Shown: positions 31,395 through 43,679 of the stretch, piece after piece
How the letters are laid out: every line of letters begins with the position of its first letter
Position numbering within the stretch: the first letter of the stretch is position 1
Assembly (NCBI GenBank): GCA_020002185.1
Contig: CM034533.1
Span: 69,879,888 to 69,943,887 of the forward strand
Direction: 5' to 3'
DNA length: 64,000 bases
From: Paraescarpia echinospica
Taxonomy: Eukaryota > Annelida > Polychaeta > Sabellida > Siboglinidae
Notes under the pieces: generated by a model
What the model saw: the letters and a program-made list of their open reading frames with translations, nothing else
What the model was told of the DNA's origin: nothing
Databases searched by the model: none
Program-made: the position numbers and the translations under genes

Positions 31395-32985
31395 TCGTGT
31401 AATAGGCTTGTAAATACAACGGCGGATACTTACCTATCCGATAATAATCAATATCAATCATAAGACATAAAGATACGTTTATATGACGTGTTACTGTTAG
31501 TGATAGTCATGTTATTCGCAAGGCCTATAGATATACATGTCAATACAACAGCGGATACTTACCTATCCGATAATAATCAATATCAATCAAAAGACATAAA
31601 GGTACGTTGATATGACGTGTTAATATTAGTGATAGTCATGTTATTCGCAGGGCCTATATATATACATGTCAATACAACTGCGGATACTTACCTATCCGAT
31701 ACTAATCAATATCAATCAAAAGACATAAATGTACGTTGATAGGACGTGTTACTATTAGTGATAGTCGTGTATTCGCAGAGCCTATAGATATACATGTCGA
31801 TACAACAGCGGATACTTACCTATCCGATATTAAGCAATATCAATCAAAAGACGTAAAGATACGTTGATATGACGTGTTACTATTAGTGATAGTCATGTTA
31901 TTCGCAGGGCCTATATATATACATGTCAATACAACAGCGGATACTGACCTATCCGATACTAATCAATATCAATCAAAAGACATAAAGGTACGTTGATATG
32001 ACGTGTTACTATTAGTGATAGTCATGTTATTCGCAGGGACTAAATATATACATGTCAATACAACAGCGGATACTTACCTATCCGATACTAATCAATATCA
32101 ATCAAAAGACATAAAGGTACGTTGATATGACGTGTTACTATTAGTGATAGTCGTGTTATTCGCAGAGCCTATAGATATACATGTCGATACAACAGCGGAT
32201 ACTTACCTATCCGATATTAAGCAATATCAATCAAAAGACATAAAGGTACGTTGATATGACGTGTTACTATTAGTGATAGTCATGTTATTCGCAGGGCCTA
32301 TATATATACATGTCAATACAACAGCGGATACTTACCTATCCGATACTAATCAATATCAATCAAAAGACATAAAGGTACGTTGATATGACGTGTTACTATT
32401 AGTGATAGTCGTGTTATTCGCAGAGCCTATAGATATACATGTCGATACAACAGCGGATACTTACCTATCCGATATTAAGCAATATCAATCAAAAGACGTA
32501 AAGGTACGTTGATATGACGTGTTACTATTAGTGATAGTCATGTTATTCGCAGGGCCTATAGATATACATGTCAATACAACAGCGGATACTTACCTATCCG
32601 ATACTAATCAATATCAATCAAAAGACATAAAGGTACGTTGATATGACGTGTTACTATTAGTGATAGTCATGTTATTCGCAGAGCCTATAGATATACATGT
32701 CAATACAACAGCGGATACTTACCTATCCGATACTAATCAATATCAATCAAAAGACATAAAGGTACGTTGATATGACGTGTTACTATTAGTGATAGTCATG
32801 TTATTCGCAGGGCCTATAGATATACATGTCAATACAACAGCGGATACTTACCCATCCGATACTAATCAATATCAATCAAAAGACATAAAGGTACGTTGAT
32901 ATGACGTGTTACTATTAGTGATAGTCATGTTATTCGCAGACCCTATATATATACATGTCAATACAACAGCGGATACTTACCTATC
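31395..32985. repeat. 129-bp satellite, ~12 copies, each with a donor-like sequence
   Basis: Period 129 bp (gcggatactt at 31422, 31551, 31680). Units are highly similar; two sub-types (gggcctatata and gagcctatagata) alternate over part of the array. On the minus strand each unit contains ATCGGATAG|GTAAGTATCC, an almost optimal 5' splice site. The block lies upstream of the large PKD exon and ends at the inverted repeat at 32992. Confidence 0.92.
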
Positions 32986-32991
32986 GGAGAA

Positions 32992-33630
32992 ACAAGTAAC
33001 ATGTTTCGTCTAAACATAACGATGTGCATAATCATATACGATCCAGTGAATCGATCAACAAAGTACACGCCTTAACGCACGCACACACGCACACAGGCAC
33101 ACACGCCCACACGCAATCACGCACACACGCACACACACACGCACGCACGCACGCGCACACGCACACAAGCACACACGCACACACGCACGCACGCACACAC
33201 GCACACACGCACACACGCACACATGCACACACGAACTTGCTTGAGCGTGTCATATTATAATAATGTTATAAGTTATATAATTGCATGACCATAATGGATT
33301 GGACACTAAACATAGCAGTCATGTCACGTCATATGTCATCTCGTCACATAGTAAATAAATATATATATTTATCCAGTCCATTATGGTCATGCAATTATAT
33401 AACTTATAACATTATAATAATATGACACGCTCAAGCAAGTTCGTGTGTGCATGTGTGCGAGCACGCGTGCGCGTGTGTGCGTGTGTGTGCGTGTGTGCGT
33501 GTGTGCGTGTGTGTGCGTGTGTGTGTGTGCGTGTGTGCGTGCGTTAAGGTGTACGCGTATACTTTGTTGATCGATTCACTGGATCGTATATGATGATGCA
33601 CATCGTTATGTTTAGGCGAAACATGTTACT

Positions 33631-33633
<3 letters not shown>
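32992..33633. repeat. ~640-bp inverted repeat with CA/TG-containing arms
   Basis: Arms 32992-33302 and 33371-33633 are reverse complements, including acaagtaacatgtttcg against its partner at the far end and ttgcatgaccataatgga near the loop. The arms contain long (CA)n and (GT)n tracts of different length. The spacer is about 68 bp. A (TA)n run follows at 33634-33665. This is a large potential hairpin or fold-back transposon. Confidence 0.9.
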
Positions 33634-33667
<34 letters not shown>

Positions 33668-33669
33668 TA

Positions 33670-34120
33670 TGTTTTGCTCCATTCCGTATCGTTATGTTCC
33701 CTCATGTCCTGGATGTGCCGTCGTGTCATCAATTTTGGATGTCTTCCTGTATTCCATTGCTGCCCAGAGATGTCTCATCCCTTGTCACGCAGACTTCAGT
33801 CAGTACCCAGGCATCTAATACTGCAATCAGTGTAAGGTTTTTTTTTACAATCAGGGCAGTAACAGCAGTCTGAAAGTGAATGTTTGCCCAAAAAAGAGTT
33901 GTATAATATCAGTGTGCGCCCCCGTGCCCGTGCGCGCTTATTAGTCCTTCTGGGACACCACGAGGGACACTATGAATAATGAATCGTCGATTATTTGTCC
34001 AGCGGATATGTGAAAAGATTGTGCACTTTTTGATAAAAGCAACACACTCTGCTCATTTGTTCTATACACCAAGGGAACCATTTTAAAGATTGGAGACATT
34101 CCAGATGTTGCTGCGTTCAG
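33670..34120. other. no gene recognised
   Basis: No coding sequence or repeat family recognised. Confidence 0.4.
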
Positions 34121-34560
34121 AAATGGCGGCCATTTTTTTAAATGGCCGCCATATTCACTTCCCCCATATCTGCGTTACATAGAGCAATAATATTTGTGTC
34201 TATATGTAGGTTTTAGGGGTCAAAGATTTCATATTTCTTACTTTTGGACTTCTCCGACATTCACATCTGCCATTTTTAAGATGGCGTTCGTCAATGTAAG
34301 TGTAATGATATCTTAATAACTACGTTACGTAGAGCCGTATCGTTTACGTTTTTGAATAGCATGGAGGATAGCGATTTCACAAAGGTTATAACGTTTTACC
34401 TTCGTTAACTGCCAACATGGCTATATCCGCCCTTTTTAAAGAAACAAAAAGTATATTTTTTTAGATGCGATGATTTCAAGTACATTACTTTTGACATTCA
34501 TTAACTTTAAATGTACCTCCCACTTTGAAATATCCGCCATTTTGAAAGATGGCGGCAGAC
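34120..34560. repeat. interspersed sequence with ATGGCGGCCAT-type motifs
   Basis: atggcggccat and atggccgccat form an inverted repeat at 34123-34152. Further AAGATGGCG or GCCATTTT motifs occur near 34270, 34530 and 34545. The motif resembles YY1-type sites. It is probably a repeat of an old element rather than a promoter. Confidence 0.4.
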
Positions 34561-34729
34561 AAAGCATGTTATTCCCGTTAATATTTATATATCATTGAAC
34601 CTTGAAGTTGGTGTCAAAACATGTTTCGTGATGCGACGAAGTTAAGGGTGTTATTAAGATATTCTCTAAAACGGGCAATGTCACTTCAAACGTTAAATTA
34701 CTATACCTTGTAAATCTACAACAACAATT

Positions 34730-34870
34730 TCAAAACAGTTCACACATCTCACTGACATATCCGCAGCATTGGCACAGCATTGTGCAGCGCAGGTTGGCTT
34801 TGAAACACCGACACTGTCCTCTGCAACCACAGTTGATGATCGCATGGCAAGCTGTGCCTGCAGGTGGCAG
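34730..34870 (-). pseudogene. cysteine-rich tail of a transposon-encoded protein (fragment)
   Basis: Minus-strand frame encodes ACHAIINCGCRGQCRCFKAN then LRCTMLCQCCGYVSEMCELF. The spacing C.C...C.C.....CT..C..C...S..C is like the cysteine-rich C-terminal tails found in several transposon proteins. No start or upstream domain is present. Confidence 0.4.
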
Positions 34871-34964
34871 TGCCATCAACTGCACTATATAGATATATAC
34901 TAGATATATATTACACATGTTGTTCAAAGTTACCGTAAAAGGCATCAATTTGTACCCTAATAAT

Positions 34965-35700
34965 GATATGTTTTCGCGCCGATAAATTTCTGTGTGTGTC
35001 AGTGTAAACTTTTCGTTTTCGCGCCATTGGATTATTTAAAAACATGTCATGCTTGTGGTGAATGTTACTTGGAACCAGTTTTGTAGCTAATTACTTGTTG
35101 CGCCAATCGAATTTGTTGATACAAGTGTCAACTACTTGTTTTCGCGCCATTCTATTATTTCAAAAAACATACAATGGTCATGATCAAATTTTGGTAGACG
35201 GGCGTCAATACGTTCAGGATATTTATTCTTTAAAAATTATTGTTAGATTTCAGTTATTTGTTTGACTTTTTATAGTTATTATTACAATTAATGGCAAAGC
35301 CTCATTCTGCTGTTTGTTTACTAAAAGAGTCAATTTTATCATTAACAGAGAAACCGAGCTTTCGTAGACGCTAAACGCCCGCGTTAACCTGAAGATCTAA
35401 TTTTTTTTGTCGCAACACATCCCTTGCACATCGGATGATCCGTACTCGCGTAAAACGACACATTTAAGCTATATATATAGGCCCTATTCCTCATTTTGTA
35501 ACTAATAAGTTTTCGCGCCGAACGAATTTGTTGTGGCTAGTGTCAACTTTTCGTGCCTTTCGATAATTTAAAAAACATACTGCACATCATGCATCTGGTT
35601 AATTTGTGGACCGTTAATTTTTACCAGGCGGCAATTTGTAATTAACTTGTTTTCGCGCCTATCGATTTTGTTGTTGTCACGTTTTCGTTTTCGCGCCATT
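34965..35700. promoter_or_regulatory. cluster of TTTTCGCGCC motifs in a degenerate repeat
   Basis: TTTCGCGCC or TTTTCGCGCC occurs near 34970, 35015, 35139, 35509, 35651 and 35688. It is embedded in loosely repeated units of 40-170 bp with recurrent gtgtcaact and atttaaaaaacat blocks. The motif matches an E2F-type consensus (TTTSGCGC). The cluster ends about 60 bp before an ATG at 35758. Regulatory use is inference. Confidence 0.4.
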
Positions 35701-35757
35701 ATATTTTGAGAAAACGTATAAAACATCGTGCATCTAGTGAAATAGACCACAACAAAC

Positions 35758-35950
35758 ATGGGACGTCCATGGGGAGTGTCAACCTTTCATTTTGATAGAA
35801 TAATCTTTTATCTGACCACTGGGAAGTATCCACGGAGTTTGAAGAATGACTGCGGGAAGAAAAGCCATTTTAAGCGCCAGGCAAGCAATTTTGCTGTGCG
35901 TGATGGAGAGTTATACTTCAAACACAGGCTCCATCGGCACATTGCTGGAG
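35758..35950 (+). CDS. possible first exon of an integrase-like transposon gene
   Basis: The ATG frame MGRPWGVSTFHFDRIIFYLT then TGKYPRSLKNDCGKKSHFKR, QASNFAVRDGELYFKHR continues to a donor-like GG|GTAATT near 35951. The pattern I..YL.TG.YP......K..F.R.A..F.V.DGELY.K is found ahead of zinc-binding integrase domains in Ginger-type transposons and related domesticated genes. Downstream exons were not found. It may be a remnant. Confidence 0.4.
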
Positions 35951-36039
35951 GTAATTATCGTCTCTTTTATTTGCTTTATTCGGTTTTTAATTACTTTGTG
36001 CAAATATGTTATTTACGCTGGTTGAATAATATATAGTAT

Positions 36040-37500
36040 ATTCGTATGCAGCGTACGCAAACCAGTTATGCACAAAGAGCCGCGTAGGGTATCCGCTCCT
36101 TTACGCCAAATAGGGTATAAACCTCTGATTCTCAAACGTCGCCACAAATGACAGGTATAAAATCATACAGACCATCAATGCAAGCTTGAGACATTTTTTT
36201 TGCCAAAATGCGTAGCTAATTAAAGCGTCACCTGCGCATCGAATGATCCGTACTCACGTAAAAGACACAATTATGAGTCATAATAAAAGTATTCCTCGCA
36301 CAGACCTACAATAAGTCTTTAGGAAGTCATTGCTACATTAGCATTAAACATTGGATGTTGCTTAGATTTTTTTGAAATTTGTTTAAATGTGTTGCTTTTA
36401 TGGTATTTATATTTTCCTTGAATACAAAAGGAATTAATTGATAATATAGTAAAATATAATTGTTTTCACAGCCATGCTAAATATGATTTATCTAGATATA
36501 ATATTTTTATATAGAAAAAGGACAGCGTACAACTATAATGAAGTAAATTCAATCTATACAATTCTGTTATCGAATACAACTTAGAGGGTATATGGCAATT
36601 TTAAATGAAATTCTCCTAAATGTTGCACATACGTAACTTAGATAAGTGGAGAAGACGATCCCGTAATGTTATTTGTTATATAACTATTGTCAACTTTATG
36701 ATAAATGTTGCTTAAGAGGTCTGTTTTGCACGTAGTTCAAATACATATGTGCATTGTTAATGACATACACCAGTTTATTTGCCATTTGTTTGTTGTTTTA
36801 GTTGATCACTGGCTGCTTAAAATATAGTGCAAAAATATCCCGTCAGCTACAATATCAACAGTCCGGTCCGCCACTGTTTTTAAACTAAATATCCCGTAAC
36901 TCGGTTACTAGTGTGTTGTTTAAGTCAATGGATAACACCTTTATTAACAGAAGATAATGTTAAGGTAGACATATACCACCACCTAATGACGGCATTTTTT
37001 ATCCCATCCGCAACGTTGATATATACCTCTATATTAGCCATATCAGATAATATTTATTTAATTGTTTGCACACTGTATAATCCATATTGCGACTTATAGA
37101 GGTATATATATATCTGTAAGAGAAAGTTTGATTACAAATACTAATAGGGATATGAAGAAGTGAAGTCTCTGAATGCCTCGTCCGCAGCAAAAACGAATAC
37201 CACGGAATCGTACTTAAGAGAGAGATGTTCAAATGATGCCGAACTGTTGTTGTTATAGTTCTCGTCGACGTATCGCTGTTGGAGTGGCCACCGAGAGATA
37301 CCTAGTACCTACAATTCCACAAATATCGGCTGATATGTCGAAGGTCACGAATGTAAAGAAACAACGACACATTGTTTTATAAATATGCTATATAATACTA
37401 ACAAAAATTGTAAAAACGTCCAGGTACCGCGCTGAGGCAGCTTGTCTGACATTGTGATTTTACAATGGAAGTGTAGTGAAAAATGTACGACGTTGTCTTT
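36040..37500. other. no gene recognised
   Basis: AT-rich sequence. A block near 36230-36300 (gcatcgaatgatccgtactc) repeats one near 35420-35460 (gcacatcggatgatccgtac), so both belong to one old element. Confidence 0.4.
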
Positions 37501-37744
37501 GTGGAATTCTTGTCTTACCTTTAATCTAGGCTTTGTTGTTGCCGTTCTCGGTGATGGTGACTCCTGCCTCCGTGTCGCCGGGGGAAGACGACGGCGGTAG
37601 GACACGTCGCATCCCGAGTACCGCGGTACTCCGCCCTGCTCATGTCTGTGTGCTGTGTAATGTTGACGGCTCTACATTCCGTCGTCTTCTCTCGTTCTCT
37701 CTCGTTGTCAGCCAATACTTTGCTGACCGCGGCTTGTATACTTT

Positions 37745-38070
37745 CACTGATATGGTAGACCTACGTCGTGTCTAGTGTCACTGATAGGGTAGACCCGTAT
37801 CCTGTCTAGTGTTACTGACTGGGTAGACCCGTGTCCTGTCTAGTGTCACTGCAAAGGTAGACCGTGTCCGGCCTAGTATCACTAACAAAATAGACCCGTG
37901 TCCTGTGTGTCACTGTGTCACTGGCAGCATAGACCCCTGTCCGATCTAGTGTCGCTGGTCGGGTAGACCTATGTCATGTCTAGTGTCACTGACAGGGTAG
38001 ATATGTGTGCTGTGTCGGATCACTTATAAGATAGACCCACGTCCTCTCTAGTGTCACTGGCCGGATGCTC
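37745..38070. repeat. ~38-bp degenerate minisatellite
   Basis: About eight units with the core gtctagtgtcactgacagggtagacccgtg, diverging steadily to the right. Confidence 0.8.
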
Positions 38071-38599
38071 TGTCTACTGTGCTGATGCCAACGTCCAGTG
38101 ATGAGCCATTCTGGAATGTCAAATGGAATCATCCGTCGCGCAGAATATTTCGTTCGGTACAAAATGCGTGTGTTTTCCTGTACCCACGACAACCGATATG
38201 ACTGGCATTTAAAATAACGTGGAAAACAATTATACAAAAGGAATGGCGCCACGCTGGTGCGTCCAATTTACATTTCGTGCACAAACGGCGTAATTATATT
38301 GCGATATTTTAGAATAGGCCCACTCGGGAATATTCATTTGCGGATCAGCTTCAAAACAAAAATGTTTTTACGTAAAGGCCAGCATTGTAAATGAATGTAA
38401 ACTAGTCTGTTGCTTCTCCAAGGTAAACTAATTGTCATTCACTTACAAACATATACATATATACATATATATATATAATGCAAATTGTTAGACAGAAGCC
38501 ATGAACTTAATAAAACTGATCACGATTTACACATTCTAACTACGGCTCAAAAGTCGCCAACATGTAACGAGTAGAGGCTAACATTAGGTGGCTGTGTGA

Positions 38600-39150
38600 T
38601 ATTGACAAGTCAAGTTTCTCACAGAATGTCTTCTGCCACTAGCTCCATACAAGAAGGAGTCCACATCATTCGGTAGCTTCTTCTGCTTGACGCACTATTA
38701 CTCTTCATCTCCCTCGGTCTTCTGCGATGGTCTTCTGCGATGATCTTCCATTTTGGCCTTTTGTACCTGTCCCCCAAGATCTCGTTTCAGCTATCATTCC
38801 ACCTCCGTTTTGGTCTTCTTCTTTTATATCACCCTTCTCTGTTTCCTTCCTCTTTCTATTACACTTTTTTCACCAATCCTCTGCACATGACCATCTTAGT
38901 CTGTTGTCAACGACTTTCATTTGTACGAGTTTTTGGTCATTTATATTCTTACAATTCATATGCCTTCCGTCTTCTCGGGTTACTTTGCATATTTTTTGGG
39001 CCCAGTTGTTTTCTCCTACCTATTTAGCTCCTCCTGTCTCTACGTCAGTGTCAATGTTACCAATCCTAATACAAAGTCTAGTACCACGCAGGCTTCCGAC
39101 ACTTTTCCCTTTAGTCGTGTCTTCACCGTTTTGCCTCACATGATCCCTAC
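38600..39150 (-). mobile_element. degenerate LINE ORF2 C-terminal tail
   Basis: The minus strand encodes, with stops, segments such as KRRRPKRRWNDS, RPKWKIIAEDHRRRPREM and RSYRMMWTPSCMEL. These resemble the GRPKRRW...W.....D region at the end of many LINE reverse transcriptases. Severely decayed. Confidence 0.45.
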
Positions 39151-39689
39151 AGAACGAGATGCACATAAATATATACATATCCTGATGGTATTATCGGAAA
39201 GTTACATTCCCAGTGCAGATATGGAAGTTACACTAGAAGAATACAAAGAACGCTTCCACCGCCGTTTCTCTTTACTTCCACTGTGGCCTGTTGTGCCACA
39301 ACCGATAAGTCCGTTCATCTTAAATAAGACTTCAGCCACCTATGGCGTGTAGGATCACGTAAGTTCACCGGTGAGGCACCTTCTTACTCTTAGACAATCA
39401 TTTCTATTACACAAGATTGCAGTGCTTCTCAGAAATGACTTTACATCTTTGTTCTTTGTAGTATCACAATAATACTTAATACGGTTATTTGTGTTGTTTG
39501 ATGTCCAGCCACATGTGTTGAGGTACATCGACATATACCAGAACATAGCGGCCACACGTCGATAAGCAGGTGTCATCTGGAGCTTGCTGTGTTGCATGGA
39601 TAGTAATATTGTTAAATGTTGTGCACTGGCATTAACTAAACTATTGTTAGAAGTAATCCAGTGTTCGATAATTTAGTGTCATAGTAAAC

Positions 39690-39940
39690 ATGTCTCTGCC
39701 TATCTATGTCTCTCTCTGTCTGTGTCTGTGTCTGTGTCTGTGTCTGTGTCTGTGTCTGTGTCTGTGTCTGTGTCTGTCTCCCTCCCTCCCTCCCTCCCTC
39801 CCTCCCTCCCTCCCTCCCTCCCTCCCTCCCTCCCTCCCTCCCTCCCTCCCTCCCTCCTCCCTCCCTCCCTCCCTCCGTCCCTCCCTCCTCCCTCCCTCCT
39901 CTCCTTCCCTTCCTCCCTCCCTCCCTCCCTCCCGCACATA
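39690..39940. repeat. (TCTGTG)n and (CCCT)n tandem tracts
   Basis: TCTGTG/TGTCTG repeats at 39712-39776 are followed by nearly pure CCCT repeats to about 39935 and a short CA tract. The purine/pyrimidine asymmetry is complete in the second part. Confidence 0.95.
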
Positions 39941-40539
39941 CACACACACGCACGCGCGCACACACACACACGTTTCATCGCGCCGTGTGTGCCCGGCTTG
40001 TGTGAAATGATACAAAATGTCAGCTGCGTCGTGTTTGTGTGACACGCTTGATCAAGCAGTCGCTCCCGACACAAATGCCAGAAGAGGATGACGTTCGCAA
40101 TAAAGGCTCTCTTCAAAGAAACTCCACTGTGACGACAACAGGTGTAATTAACTTAATTTCCCCAGAGTGAGAACTTCATCGGCGCTTTTGAGCGGACCAT
40201 TTTACCGGAGACACTAGATTGACTCAAACAAGTGACAATCGACCAGCTCTCCACATCCACGAACGATGCATATCGTTGCTAGGTAATTCAGACGGAACGA
40301 CATGCGACGTAAACGTCAACGGATGCCAACAACAACACGTTTGATGAGATGGTGCAATCGACTAATTGACACGCACTGCATTATAGACTTGTTGTGTTGC
40401 GTTTTGTTTAAGTCCGCGGAAATGTGATCAGTTATCAAGTATTAATAATGAGCCGCGTAATGCACAAACACCATATGTCTGCCCCCCAGAGAAATTCCAG
40501 GGGGCATCTGCCTCCCCTGTTCCCGCGCCTATGACGACA

Positions 40540-41885
40540 GACCATTGCCTCATGCGACTTTACGATTCGTGGGGTCAGTGGTAGGTGAATCTATGTCTGT
40601 TACCGAGTGATGTTCTGTGGAAACTGTAGCAGGCAGAACGTTGTCACTTGCGATGTCGTTTTCTACGAGATCAAGAGAGGACGGACTACTGGTATTTGCA
40701 GAACTAGAGTTAAGTAAATATATGGTCTGTTTTTGCCGCAAAATCTGCGTTATAAAAACAAGGCTAGTTGTTGGGAAGATTCTAGTGATGGCGTATCTTT
40801 TGATAGCTGTTCGCATTATTGCTGACGTCTCGTATGCCGTTCCAACAAGTTCTCCCATCTAGATATGACTTTTCTAAGCCATATGTATTGGAATTGTTCA
40901 AAATATGTGCTTAGTGGCAGCATGGAGGAGTTAATGCGACGTGTGCGGTGGAGTCGTGAGCGCCATAATACCCGTCTCCCAGCATATCAGCATTGCTCCA
41001 ACGCTCTTTGTGTGCGCCTTGTGCCCATCTAGGATGAGCAGAACTGGATCCTCCTTTGATGGCTTCACACATGCGATGACATGATTCAGCCACTTAACAA
41101 ACAGGTGTGTTTGCATCCATCCGGATGGGTGGTACAGAGATTTACATCCGTGAGGCAGGCCGTTCTCTAGTTGCTGGTTGCTTCGTTGCCTTGGGAAAAT
41201 GACACCTGGTGGTACATAATGTCCCGCAGCACTGACGCACATCAATCATGTCACAAGTGTCCTTCGTTCTGCAGAGGTCAGCTGTCCCACCTGTATTTTG
41301 CCCTTCTTAGCAAGCACGTTTCCTTGTTTCGTTGCAGCCGTGCAAAACGCCGTTTTATGGACATTATACATACTAGACGGACCAAGTTTTTATTTGTCAA
41401 TAACGGCCTGTAAATTGTCAAAAAGGCGGCGACGATTACACGGTTGAAACCTGTTGCCCGTGCGGCACTGGTAGGCTGTGGAGGCGTTATCTGGGAATGC
41501 CTTTTCCTGAATGCTGCTACCCATCCTTCACCAGCCAGTTCACTTTCCATATTAAAAGAGCAAACTGCAACGCTAATCGTCTCACGTCAGTTATCGACAA
41601 TCTAAACATCCTCGATTCAAGTTCAAGAATATGGTCACACAGTTATTGTTCCTCTTCCTCAGAAAACACGGGTTTGTGGTGTCAAAGGCCAATTCTTGAT
41701 GCACCTCTTACAGATTTCGAAGTCGCCCATTTCATCCTTCGTCTGTGGGTTGTTCTTGGTACGTTGAAGGTAGCCGCTGCTGTTTTCACGTTGCTATCTG
41801 ATCTAACCTCACCGATGGCTTTTGCCATAGGCACATCGCTCACGCGCTTGCTGCGTACTTGTTCGTTTATAAGGTCTCACCATTA
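40540..41885 (-). pseudogene. broken pogo/Tigger-like transposase
   Basis: On the minus strand, 41550-41280 encodes the DNA-binding end with GEGWVAAFRKRH and TSAARATGFNR. Positions 41245-40931 encode the DDE_1 catalytic part (SAAGHYVPPGVIFPRQR, HPSGWMQTHLFVKWLNHVI, KPSKEDPVLLILDGHKAHT, TTPPHTSH). The LDGH aspartate is present. The C-terminal part at 40858-40550 is a separate frame. At least two frame breaks and missing segments make it inactive. Cut-and-paste Tc1/mariner superfamily. Confidence 0.75.
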
Positions 41886-41889
41886 AAAA

Positions 41890-42930
41890 CAGCAATAACG
41901 TACATACATACGGTGTTCAGTGTATACAGAATATAATAGTCATGTGCAGAGCAAAATAAATTAATGGGAGGGCATGGTGCGGGGCATAATGTTATTACTT
42001 AAGCGATAACATCCGCAATCTAATTTCGACCATAAATCTTTAAATTTACTAAATGTCCACTTTAATATAAAGTTATAATTATTATTGTGTATGATTAGAC
42101 ATCAAATATACTAAATAATAACACTCCATTAGCTATGAATGAAATTTTATATCACAAATACTGCAAATTCCGTCAAACGTAATGGAAAGGGGTTATAAAG
42201 GTGATGTATGAGGTATTTCCTGTCCCCCCCCCCCCCCCCCCGTATCCATTTCTGATGTCCACTTTTGCGTATTTTTTAAGTACTCACTTCTCCATGTAAC
42301 GCAAAAAGCACAGGGCTAAGTTAACACAAATATGCCCACTTTGCCCCGCATGTCCAATATGCCCCATCCACGTCGCCCCCATATTCGCAGTCGTAACAAA
42401 TATGGGCCATTCCCATGCGCTATTCCGAGAACATTGTTCATAACTTAGTCTTACCTACACATACATCTAGCAGATTACACGCTTAAAAACGTTTCCAATA
42501 TTTCTGACATATACGACTAGGAAAAGCGTTCAAAATACAAAAAAATCGCTCGAAAATACACTAAAAGCAACTTACGCCAGAACGTAACAATGACAACTGA
42601 TTTGGCACGTGAATGTGATGCAGGCAAGTGGTAGTGATACCAACTAATGTTTTTTTTTTATCACATCAACGTTAGTTGATGCAAGTCTGATGCAATTGGT
42701 CTGAGCTTAAAATGTTACTGTCAATTTTGCCCCCAGTGGGCGCTTTGCCCCGATCTCCCCTACTTCCCTCTAAAAGTACGTTCGTTTTGAGAAAGACACC
42801 CTGTCTGTTACGGACACATCAATTGTTTTCACTCGTCGCATATATCTGTGTTGATTCGTAATTCGCTGGTATGATAAAGGTATGGAAAGTAACAACCACT
42901 GTCGATGTTTAGACCTATATATTTTATTAC
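41890..42930. other. no gene recognised
   Basis: AT-rich; a poly-C run lies at 42225-42241. Motifs such as tgccccgcatgtccaatatg (about 42340) and ttttgcccccagtgggcgc (about 42724) recur near 47000 and 50690-50880, suggesting an old dispersed repeat. Confidence 0.4.
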
Positions 42931-42942
42931 GAGTAACGAGTG

Positions 42943-43118
42943 ATAAGGGAAGAGCGGGTGATAAGGGAAGAGCGGGTGATAAGGGAAGAGCGGGTGATAA
43001 GGGAAGAGAGGGTGATAAGGGAAGAGCGGGTGATAAGGGAAGAGCGGGTGATAAGGGAAGAGAGGGTGATAAGGGAAGAGCGGGTGATAAGGGAAGAGCG
43101 GGTGATAAGGGAAGAGCG
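42943..43118. repeat. 18-bp minisatellite, 10 copies
   Basis: gataagggaagagcgggt repeated about ten times with only g/c changes in the gagcggg position. Confidence 0.95.
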
Positions 43119-43486
43119 GGTGCGGTAGCTGCGCGGATAGTCGCGCTGGGCCTTGGGTTTCTAACCAACTGAAAAAGGTACTTAATAACAAGAAAAAGGC
43201 TTACTTTCAGGCAGACTTGGCTGGACGAAGAGAAGTTCAAAGGAGTGTCAGAAATTGGGAAAGCAAGAGAGAGCTCAAATGTTCAAAACAGTTGATATGA
43301 GAACAGTCGATGAAAACAAGTCATATGCTATTCTGATTTGTCATGTAAATTTTAGTGTTGGTTATATTTATGGGGTGGCTCCTGTGCTAGCGATATTATA
43401 TATCTTAATGGGAGTATCCCGACCTTATCTATTACTTGCGTTATTCGTTGTATATGTATCGTATTTATAGGTCAAATAAATTGATT

Positions 43487-43517
43487 CTGAGTTCTGAGTT
43501 CTGAGTTCTGAGTTCTG
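43487..43517. repeat. short (gagttctga)n tract
   Basis: Four copies of ctgagtt near the end of an AT-rich segment, typical of a LINE 3' tail. Confidence 0.7.
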
Positions 43518-43679
43518 CCATGGACTTTGTGAGGGTTAAGAACAAGCTCATGCCAGCGGCATGTCAGGAATTAGTTAGTATTTTCAGCAATGGAGGTGTT
43601 AGTTAGTTAGTTAATTAATTAAGTAAATGTCACTGCCTCTATTAATGTAGATGTGTACCACGTTTCAGTGTTCAATGTT

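Noticed and set aside
37530..37775. GC-rich 80-codon plus-strand ORF as a gene start or exon
   Set aside because: No domain, no supporting splice partner; kept as unexplained.
39690..40116. Ser/Pro/Leu-rich or Gly/Arg-rich proteins
   Set aside because: Translations of the TCTG and CCCT tandem tracts.
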